64,000 nt of DNA from Bisporella sp. PMI_857 (lineage: Eukaryota; Ascomycota; Leotiomycetes; Helotiales; Helotiaceae). Positions within the stretch are counted from its first letter, which is position 1. Every line of letters begins with the position of its first letter. A program made the position numbers and the translations under genes. Positions 55,905-64,000 of this stretch are shown here, one piece after another. The stretch lies in NCBI GenBank assembly GCA_021307315.1, contig JAJSPD010000001.1, forward strand, positions 1,860,001 to 1,924,000, in the 5' to 3' direction. The notes under the pieces were generated by a model. It made no database searches. It had not been told where the DNA came from and worked only from the letters and a program-made list of their open reading frames with translations.

Positions 55905-57113
55905 TTAGTATGTCCTCGAATTTGCAATATTCAAAACTAGAATGTCAATCGCTCCCACCGCTGTGAGTTCATCCATTACTGTTGCAATTTTTTTCTTTTC
56001 AACCATGGAGCTGACCGCGACCCATCCTTCCTCCTCCAAAGCGTTGATAGTGGGAGCCCGCTTGCCCGGGGTAATCTTTGTCGCTACCGCAAGATCTGAT
56101 CGTTTGACATTGTATTGACACATGACATATTTTTGGGCAGCTATATCAGGTTAGATCAGAAGAGTTTAGAAGGAAGAGTTCTTACTAATAACTCCTCGAA
56201 TGCGGGACGCAATTAGGTCGACCAATGCTGGATTTGTAGGACGCTTCGACTTTATTAGGACCGCTGTGCTCGAAACCACCGTATCGATTGCTTGTAAACC
56301 AGCTGCCTTCATGGTTTCTCCAGATTCTACCACCACAGTATTAGTGTGAGAAAAATTTGGGTGGAATCAAAGCCACTCACCAACTAGGTCAACGATTCCA
56401 TCAGCCACTCCTAAGGCACAGGCAGCCTCTACGCTCCCACTCAGCTCAATTATTTTCGTGCGTAGCTTTCGTTTAGACTCAACACCGTTTGCTAGATCTT
56501 GCTCTTTCTCTAAATTGGAGAAGTAATCTTCTGCCAGATGAACGAAACTGGTCCCAATATTCTTTCCAATAAGATCACTTGGAATTTGATATGGCCCCTT
56601 GACTGGCACCTGCACTTGTAATTTGCACCCACCAAAGCTCAAGTCCATAACTTCTTCACACCCAATGGAATTCGGATCCTCCTCTGTCGGTGTGCTCTTG
56701 CCGGACTCAACCAGCGCCTTCCGCTCTGCTTCTACTGCTGAAGCATGTTCGGTTACAGTATCTCGCCCAGTAATACCAAGTGATACACGGCCTTCGCCAA
56801 CAAATGTGGGAATATCGGCGGCTGGTAGAAAAACCAGGGCGATGGGAAGATTTTTGACCAGGGCGATGTCGAGGCGGTTCTCTCGTCGAAATTGTATATC
56901 AGCTCCCTCTAATAAGTTGAGCGCGGCCTGTAACAGCCTTCCCTCTGCGAATTTGTGAGTTTTGTCCCAAGTTGTAGAGATTCTGACTCACTCTTTGGCA
57001 CGGCGAAGAGAAGTCTGCCTTCTAAACTTTTTGGAGTGTTAGCAAAAGGCTTGGGATGGCTGTCGCATTTCTCCACGAAATGCATTTTTGGCTTACTGAT
57101 TGACCAAATCCAT
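55905..57113 (-). CDS. HIS1: ATP phosphoribosyltransferase
   Basis: Catalyses the first step of histidine synthesis (ATP + PRPP to PR-ATP), in the cytosol. Five exons: 57097-57113, 56992-57059, 56381-56944, 56186-56326 and 55905-56140; 341 aa. Introns are 37, 47, 54 and 45 nt; the first is unusually short (GTAAGC...GCGACAG). It is supported by the resulting start MDLVNHHPKPFANTPKSLEG, while an uninterrupted alternative start also exists at MHFVEKC. Signatures are EGRLLFAVPKKGRL, IQFRRENRLDIALVKNLPIAL, AADIPTFVGEG, LGITGRD, the PRPP loop LGVADGIVDLVESGETM and a C-terminal ACT-like regulatory domain with WVAVSSMVEKKKIATVMDEL. Long-form enzyme, expected to be inhibited by histidine. Confidence 0.93.
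56984..56990. promoter_or_regulatory. Perfect TGACTCA (Gcn4/CPC1-type) site inside HIS1
   Basis: The 7-mer TGACTCA is the consensus for Gcn4/CPC1 activators that induce amino-acid genes. Here it overlaps the 5' splice site of HIS1 intron 2 (GTGAGTCA on the coding strand), so it may be chance. A 6-base TGACTC lies upstream at 57369-57374. Confidence 0.3.
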
Positions 57114-57714
57114 CCTGAGAATGGCCGCCTCCTGCTCCCTATGGATGTATATGTATGTACTGTGTAAACTTCTATGTGCTAAGGGCGAAGCAGCAGTCCG
57201 ATAGCGGGGCAGTTCCAATATCCTTGAGCCAGATCCAATCAATCCTCCGAGGGAATTGCAGTGCGCAAGCGCAGGGTAGTCAGGTGTGTTTCTGCAGTGC
57301 TGTATATGCGCTCAATTGAGCAACGTGCGCAAATCTGCCAAATACGTGGAGTGGAAGCAACGAATTGGTGACTCGTAGCAATAAATTCTGGATAAACAAT
57401 CAACCCCACTATCAAGCCACCCACCACCAGAAATGGGTGAGCAATGGGAAAACGGTGGCCAATCACAATTCCCTCTCACTACTCAAGCTGAGCTAACCGA
57501 ATATTGCTTAGCGCCACGGGCGTGGTAAGCGATGCGCACTCAGCGTAACCCTGCCTACCAAATTCGCAGATTTCCAGCAGAAAGAAAGGAAAAAAAACCC
57601 TCTCGACAACTTCACTCCCCAATCCACTTTCTCAGCACCAGCGAATACTTCAAGTACGCTCTGCCATCGCTCATCGTCGAATCTCCCATCTAATAGCCTC
57701 ACTAGATCGCGAAT
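57114..57714. promoter_or_regulatory. Divergent promoter region of HIS1 and RPS28
   Basis: 601 bases between start codons. It contains TGACTC (57369-57374), a partial Gcn4/CPC1-type site, a candidate regulatory site for HIS1. CCAAT occurs at 57204-57213 (reverse, as ATTGG/CCAAT-like) and near 57458-57464. The end nearest RPS28 is pyrimidine-rich (57595-57660), as in ribosomal-protein genes. Confidence 0.45.
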
Positions 57715-58105
57715 ATGGATTCGTCCAAGGTCCCAGTCAAGCTTGTCAAGGTCACCCGTGTATTGGGCCGTACCGGTATGTCTGGATCCTGTAGAGAAGG
57801 CGCATGAAAATGAGCTATGAGAGGAAAGCGGCTGATGAAGAATAGGTTCTCGTGGAGGTGTTACTCAGGTCAGAGTCGAGTTCATGGATGATACCACTAG
57901 AAGCATTATCCGCAACGTCAAGGGCCCAGGTATGCTTCTGAATTCCACCACGATGTAGCCACAGCAAGAATCTTCACGTTTCGCATCTGCTGGGAGAGGC
58001 TGGCAGCAGCACAACAGAAGATATAGGCTAACTCGGTCCACAGTCCGCGAAGACGATATTCTCTGCCTGCTCGAATCCGAACGTGAAGCCAGACGCTTAA
58101 GATAA
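57715..58105 (+). CDS. RPS28: 40S ribosomal protein S28 (eS28)
   Basis: eS28 is a small OB-fold protein of the 40S subunit, near the mRNA exit channel. Three exons: 57715-57775, 57846-57929 and 58044-58105; 68 aa, the family length. Introns are 70 and 114 nt, both phase 1. Sequence shows [40 protein letters not shown] and [20 protein letters not shown], near-invariant in fungi. It is divergent from HIS1. Codons are frequent C-ending ones (GTC, AAG, CGT), as expected for a highly expressed gene. No snoRNA boxes recognised in the introns. Confidence 0.96.
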
Positions 58106-58751
58106 TTGATACAGCGGGAATGGGGAAATGGGAATGTACTCTTTTTGCCGGCATTTGCTGCGAGCTTGGGATGTCTTTTGAGGCTGGCTGCATCGGAGAA
58201 AAATAGAATCTCTTCAGCAAAAAAAATACCAGGATCCTGAACCAACACATCACCAGAACGCCACATGGAGTGAACGTGCAGCACCGATTGTTGAGAATGA
58301 TTCGTGTATACCAGCAGGCCATGTGAAGTCGTTGCCTTCAGGATCCAAATTGGACCGAACGCGCCGCTCCATTTGTACTTGCATGCGGCATGTATGCTTC
58401 TGCTGCTACCAAAAACCACATATTGCCTACCTCCTGTTCCTCTCCATGAACTCGAGTGTCACTTATTTCAATATCGTTCGTGGGATATAGAACCAACGGC
58501 CTAGACAGCCAGTCCCATCCACCCTGCTTGTGTAGAAGAGTGCGCAAGGAGGACTAATCTGGACAAACACAGCACCGTAGAATGTGAAGGTGAGCCTCGT
58601 GACATGATACAACAACTCCTCTGAAGAAAGTATTTCCTTAGTTTTGGTAGCGCTATGTGCAACCCTCGTCCCTTCCGAGGGACAAGGTTTTGGTCATACA
58701 TCAGTCACGAAATCAGCATGGGAGAAAGTGTATGATAGCAGATAAATAGGA
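58106..58751. other. Intergenic, 646 bp
   Basis: 3' flanks of the convergent RPS28 (plus) and UTP6 (minus). Minus-strand ORFs here overlap RPS28 introns and are not accepted. Confidence 0.35.
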
Positions 58752-59999
58752 TTATTCTAGTCTTCGCAGCATATGTTCCAGGACTTTGGCCACACCCGGA
58801 TCTAGGCTGTCTATAGAAATGATAGGCTGTATCCAACCCTTCACCTTCTTTGCCAGTACCGCCTTGTCCTTGACCTTACTCGCAGCTCCTTGCAACCGCT
58901 CCAGTGATATTGCAAGTGCCCCTGGAAATTCCGCCGATGTAGGATCGATCATGACTATAGGTTGACGGAGACAGCAACTCTGCGTGCAAGCATCAACTGG
59001 ATATACTTCCTCCATACTGTCTAATACATGCTGTAGGATGTAGGGTAAAGACCGCACTTGTGTGAAGACAGAGAACATGTTGAAGAAACTCTCTGCTGCC
59101 TCAGCACAAAAGAATGGCTGTTTCCTAGCAGCATCATAGATGGCCAGCGGAATAGCACCATTAAGAGCAGGCGTATTCATCGGATCCTTGCTCGCCTCCA
59201 CATCCACTTGCACCTTCCGGATCATGTTCGGTCTGATGGCATTTGTTTTGATATCTGGTATGGCGATCACGTCGTTCCCTTCAGCAAAAGGATCCGCTCC
59301 ATCGTCCACTTCCTCTTCCTCAATCATCGTCGTATCCACGTCCAACCCAAGGATCCGCCGCCGCATGGCGATCTTTGCTAGGTATATCATCTCCAGTTTC
59401 GCGTACTCTATCCACAACTCCTTGCTCTGTATACAAAACCTTGTCCCGCGTTGCATATAACTCCTCGCACCTGTCATATCTGCATCCTGCTCCAAGGTCC
59501 ATCTTGCTGCATATAGCCACAGTTCTGCTTTCGTAGGGTGTAGTCTTAGCGCAGCGGTCATCACCTCATTGAATTTTTTGGTCGCCTTTGCCTTCCTCGC
59601 GCATTCCAGATATGACATCCATAGAGTGACGTCGCCAGGATGTTTCTTGGTGCCTCGATCAAGAACTTGATAAATTCGTGCGGGGCCAGCATAGCGAAGA
59701 TTATCCTTGATTCGGAGCCTTTTGCAGCGCTTCTGGCGCAGGTGTTCGAGATTAATTTCCCAGGCAGCATAACGTGCAAAGTCGACTGGTTTTGAGCCTC
59801 TAGCGAGGACTCTGTGCTCGAATTCAGATCGTTTCTTTACGAAAGTTCGTATTTCATCCTAAATTTGGTGAGCGCTGCAGCCAGTTTTATAAATTGTGGC
59901 AAAACAGACCTTGGAAAATATCTTTTTTTGCTCAAACTCTTGGAGCTGAGGGACGCTCTGCTCGAGATAGAATCTGGCCTTATCACTTACGCCTGCCAT
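58752..59999 (-). CDS. UTP6: U3 snoRNP / SSU processome protein Utp6
   Basis: Utp6 is a HAT-repeat scaffold of the UTP-B complex in the small-subunit processome (18S rRNA maturation, nucleolus). Exon 1 (59910-59999) encodes MAGVSDKARFYLEQSVPQLQ to IFSK. A 51 nt intron (59859-59909, GTCTGT...TTTAG, phase 0) joins to exon 2 (58752-59858), giving 398 aa. The N-terminal Utp6 signature is present (DEIRTFVKKRSEFEHRVLARGSKPVDFARYAAWEINLE). HAT-type units follow: VTLWMSYLECARKAKATKKFNEVMTAALRLHP, then AELWLYAARWTLEQ and ELWIEYAKLEMIYL. The acidic middle (EEEEVDDGADPFAEG) and LPYILQHVLDSMEEVYP-type helices follow. Start chosen at the ATG that gives the family N-terminus. Confidence 0.92.
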
Positions 60000-60567
60000 G
60001 GTGGTAAGCTTGTGATCGGACTGTTTTGTAGTGTAGCCGTGGGGTGCAGAATTACTTTTCGGGAGAGAAAATATTTTGCAGCCTCAGGCAATCTTGCTGT
60101 TCAATTATCTGCTCGGCAGCTCCCGCCCTTGATGTGCCAAGACAGAGGTCCAAAAGTCACTGATGACTTCAACTCGATCATTCAAGAGATTCGCTTTATA
60201 ATTGTCAGGTATCGAAACCAGGATAAACACACTCACTCTATATTAAATTCATATTCTCAGGTGAGATTGCCTATATCTTCTTTGACAATTGGACTAGCTA
60301 GTCCGTCGGCCCTCGGATTTAGCAGAAATCACCGAGACAAAGGACACTATCCTCTCACTCTCACTATACTTCCCTTCTCCGCTCCACCCTTTCGTCAGGA
60401 TTTGGTAGATGAGCATTGTTTGCGCCATTCTTTCTCCAGCATACACCACTCCTGACTATAGCATTCTGTTGTGTCGTGTCTCACTTTATTTCTAAGCAAG
60501 CCAAGCGGGCATATGAATGTGCTCAAAATTGCGCAAGCTTGAGAAGAATACTTGCTCATCATTCACC
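60000..60567. other. Intergenic, 568 bp divergent promoter region of UTP6 and the SOD gene
   Basis: The plus-strand ORF 59814-60455 overlaps UTP6 antisense and has no domain; not accepted. The region should hold both promoters. No clear motif. Confidence 0.35.
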
Positions 60568-61490
60568 ATGAACAGTATGCGTAACCATGTGATCTCGGCC
60601 GGCGTGCCCCTCCTAACACTTGCCTTTCTATTCTCCTCTGCTCTGTTTCCAGTTTCCGCGTCTGAAGTCCCGCAAAGCAACGAGCAGTACACTTTCACCA
60701 ACGACCCAACTACATATTCAGCAATGGCTGGGAAAGTGACAACCTACAGCTTGCCCCCTCTACCTTACGAGTACAATGTAGGTCTTGTCTCCAAAGCTGC
60801 GCCGAGTGACTTTTGACGTGTTGAAGGCGCTTGAACCCCACATCTCTGCCCGGATCATGGAGCTGCATCATTCCAAGCATCATCAAACATACATCACCAA
60901 CTTAAATAATGCTCTGGCGACACTCTCCATAGCCAGCGCAAATGGTGATGTGCCTGGCCAGATTGCCTTACAGCCCGCAATCAAGTTCAATGGCGGTGGA
61001 CACATCAACCACTCTCTCTTCTGGCAGAACCTCGCACCCGCATCCTCAAATGACGCGAAACCATCATCTGCCCCTAAGCTGACCGAAGCTATCAAGAAGA
61101 CCTGGGGTGACGAGAAGGCGTTCCGCGAGGCGTTTAAAGCTGCGCTCCTCGGTATCCAAGGGAGTGGGTGGGGTTGGCTCATTAAGGTTGAGGGCCATAG
61201 TGACCGGCTAGTAATTCAGACAACCAAGGATCAGGATCCTGTCGTCGGAAAGGGAGAGGTTCCAATCTTTGGCGTTGACATGTGGGAGCATGCGTATTAC
61301 CTACAGGTGAGTGCTTTGAGAGTCTAGTCGTGCTTGCGCATGAGTGGAGACTGATTTAGTTCAATAGTACCTTAATGGTAAGCCCGCATATGTTGATAAT
61401 ATTTGGAATATCATCAACTGGAAAGTGGCCGAGGAGCGCTATCTCGGGAAACAGGCGGACGCTTTCAAAGTACTCAAGGCGTCAATTTAG
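60568..61490 (+). CDS. Fe/Mn superoxide dismutase with N-terminal signal peptide
   Basis: Converts superoxide to H2O2 and O2 using a Mn (or Fe) centre. Exons are 60568-60777, 60827-61306 and 61368-61490; introns are 49 and 61 nt, phase 0; 270 aa. Signatures are [34 protein letters not shown] (metal His), GGHINHSLFW (second His) and DMWEHAYYLQYLN (Asp and His ligands, spanning the second junction). The first about 33 residues have a hydrophobic core (LLTLAFLFSSALFPVSA), a signal peptide or a membrane anchor rather than a typical mitochondrial presequence. A second in-frame ATG, MAGKVTTYSLPP (60724), would give a shorter cytosolic form. Annotated start ATG 60568; an upstream ATG at 60517 in frame would put the hydrophobic core further in. 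Confidence 0.9.
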
Positions 61491-64000
61491 AGCTTTCTGA
61501 CTACTAGTTACATTGGCCATGAGCTACATGGCTTGTTAAATTAGATTGAAATGACTAAGCTGAGTTGATCTCATATAAAGCTTTCTTAAAATGTCCACAC
61601 CCGAGGAGACATTAACATTCTATGTGGTAGCGAGGGCAAGTTTCCACCCATTTCCTTGATCCTTTGGTATCTGTTCTATGGCGTCTGTCCACAAGTGATT
61701 GGGTAGTTCCGTCAAATTTGGCATAGAACTAGAGGCGCAAACCTCCCATTTACCACCAATCATCCAATTTTTGATTTGAATTTAGCTCCTTTCTGTTCTT
61801 GCCAGACACGCCGTGGGATCTGTCCAAGATGCGATTAGAAAATCATGGTTATCAAGCATGGCCCGGACGAGATGTCATTGGCGCCATGTACAATTCAAAC
61901 CCGACTCCAACAATGATGTGGGGTCAGAGTATGCAAAGTGACTATCCTTGGAACAAAAAGAAATTCTGGATCTTGGAAGCGTTAGAATGTTAGTAACAAC
62001 GAATCATACTTCGCCTATATCATTGGCCGTATCTGCCAACCATTAGTTACATTGATGCCTTAGTTTCATCATTAAATATTCAGGATAGGACAAGAAGCTA
62101 TGCAAGAGAGATTGAAACTTACCATAAAGTTTCCCCATCCCTTGGACGAGGACGGATACTTATACCATGATACTGCACTACCAATTCAGCCACCAGCGGA
62201 TGATTCATGATTGATTGTTCCACTGAACACATTATACTTTGCATGAGCATTAGCAGGGCAAGTATTACTCCTCCTGCTTCAGCTCCTAGCGCCAAGACGC
62301 CCATGTCATTTCCTATGAAGCCAGGATGCAGCATAATCCACTCTCACTTCGATGCGCCATTGCTTGTCCCCCTCCGTGGCACGCTACTGTCAGACCTCTG
62401 TACATCAGCTTGAATGGAGGAAGGTTAATACCACAAGAGAACAGTATGCTCCAATGTAGAAAATTAAAAAGGAAGAATTCTGGACCTAAGATAATGTGTT
62501 AGTAATTTGTTATCACCACGGCGGTATTTTGATAAACAGGGAAGCTATTTTGAATCAGAGTGGGAAGCTCTACCGAGGTGAATAAGGAGCATCTTTTAGG
62601 AGGAATCAGGGGTGGAGCACACCTTTTCATCGTAAAGTCCGTTTCATCATTGGCAAGTTGCGGGAGAACTAATATAGTAGAATAGGAGAACTTGCCTGAT
62701 TGCCTTGGATACTCAAGGGAAGAGTGGTTGGGAGATGATGCAGCAGCAGCATCGCCAACTCCATCATCTGATTAGGAATTTGGTGAGCGTTCCCGCTATT
62801 CCATTATTTATTATCGCTCGAACCTCAAGATGGGAAGGGGGCTCTCCTGCTCTTGCCTTGACCAGAAGCGCAACGCCAAGGCCGGGTATATGCTAAGCGA
62901 GGAGATTCAGGGGCAGGAGACGGCGAAACGATGGTCCGTTCAATGATTCCTGGGTCCATGGTGCAAAGCATTAAGTTGAGGAATGAAATATCTGACGCTA
63001 TTGCATATTGTGAAATGGCAGTTATTGTTTGACATAACGAGAAACAGCCCTCCACACGGAAATTGAACCGGTTCTTCAATAAACCTACCTCAACCTAGCC
63101 TGCATCTCGACTTCTTGATATGATGAAGCGATATCACGCAGTCCTACTATTTGTTCGTCGTTTACCCCATAGGCCGCATTTCACCACGCATCGAGTTGCT
63201 TGACCCAGCGAGCCGCCATCCCATTGACGCATAAAAACTCCGTGGACCAGGGGAAATTTTCCGTTCCGAGCATTACAGGCAACTCGGACGTACTAAGCAT
63301 GAGATCGCAAGAGTAAGAGAGAGCCGCGGGGCGTAGCATCACAACCAAGACAGCACCGATCTACTTATGGGATGCGCAAGTAACGGAGTAGAAACTGCAC
63401 CATATCCAGCCTTTGCTTAAACGTGAAATGGGAAGAAGCCTCCCAGTCCAACTCCTGCTTCATCCCCAACCGCTACGCTGCTGAGCGAAAAACTTTGGGA
63501 TCTATCCGGCGCGGAATACAAACATCACAGGGCGAGGTAATGCGCTGCCGAGAGACAATTGGTCTTATAATCCGGGTCACGTGAGCGCAATTTTTTTGTT
63601 GAACATGTAAATAGTAGATTGGGTAAGTACAAACACGAGGCAGAGGTGCCAGATAGATCAGACATGTTCTGGCTCCAAAGAATCATCGCGATGAATAGTC
63701 TCCGAATAATATAAAGCAGAAATGTAGCCTCCATGACACAGCACCAGCCGTCATTCTACGCTCTTGATTGACTTGGGAATCCCATTGCTATCTTATCCCA
63801 GCATATTCCGAAGGATTGAGAACTTCATTATGCGCACTGACAAACATTATATCATTTGGCTCAAACCGTCACAATTGAAGGAACAAGCCAGTACGGCGAC
63901 GCATTTTCATTCTATCCCTACATACTCCACATTCCCGTGCAGTGAACGTGACCCATATTCCCACCAATTCTTGTTTTCCCCCCCAGAACGCCATTTAGTC
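61491..64000. other. Intergenic, 2.5 kb to window end
   Basis: No supportable gene. The ORF 61799-61993 (TTG-start, 64 codons, Trp/Asn-rich) has no domain; it could be an exon of an unrecognised gene. A short CAG-rich patch lies at 62739-62749. The last 900 bases hold only short ORFs. Confidence 0.35.

Noticed and set aside
59814..60455. Plus-strand ORF of 213 codons
   Set aside because: Antisense to UTP6 exon 1 and intron; composition is not protein-like.
1..64000. CRISPR arrays, bacterial operons or phage-like regions
   Set aside because: No regularly spaced identical repeats are seen, and spliced eukaryotic genes occur throughout.

Overview
This window is nuclear DNA of a filamentous ascomycete (Pezizomycotina; a leotiomycete-like fungus is my best guess, not proven). 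The grounds are short 40-100 nt spliceosomal introns with GT...CTAAC/TGAC...AG signals, a HET/NB-ARC receptor gene, a class II-type secreted peroxidase, a fungal bHLH factor and typical fungal housekeeping genes (RRS1, RSM23, HIS1, RPS28, UTP6, HEL2). All gene structures were joined by hand from splice signals and reading phase.

Layout. 1-1432: the N-terminal part of a HET-NB-ARC NLR-type gene (minus), cut by the window edge. 2.0-7.2 kb: a decayed Tad-like LINE retrotransposon with gag-like, zinc-knuckle, endonuclease, RT and RNase H remnants. 9.2-11.6 kb: RRS1 (minus) and RSM23/mS29 (plus), sharing a 227 bp divergent promoter. 13.4-15.5 kb: a RhoGAP gene. 17.2-24.5 kb: three minus-strand genes for oxidative proteins, namely a secreted heme peroxidase, a membrane-anchored DUF3445 (HODM-like heme) protein and a secreted bilirubin-oxidase-type multicopper oxidase. 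28.2-29.1 kb: a bHLH-leucine-zipper factor. 31.8-32.8 kb: an ankyrin-like protein.

33.5-43.6 kb is an odd island of poorly recognisable, disordered, partly disrupted genes. Two of them carry a similar short Cys motif (ICxC...CQK). One has a chromodomain-like N-terminus and an in-frame TAA inside the Cys motif; the other has two opposite single-base frame changes.

44.5-50.5 kb returns to normal genes: a DEK_C-SWIB protein, the HEL2/ZNF598 ribosome-quality-control E3 ligase, a small secreted protein and a two-TM membrane protein. 51.1-55.5 kb is a rearranged block. It holds an intact unknown gene with a GC-AG intron, a DUF6589-like N-terminal fragment between diverged direct repeats, and an internally deleted duplicate of the unknown gene with its 3' flank. 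55.9-61.5 kb is housekeeping again: HIS1, RPS28, UTP6 and an Mn/Fe superoxide dismutase with a signal peptide. 61.5-64.0 kb shows no gene I can support.

Several genes serve translation: RRS1 and UTP6 (rRNA processing), RPS28 (small subunit), RSM23 (mitoribosome) and HEL2 (stalled ribosomes). The accessory zones (NLR plus LINE, the Cys-motif island, the DUF6589 block) sit between these conserved blocks.
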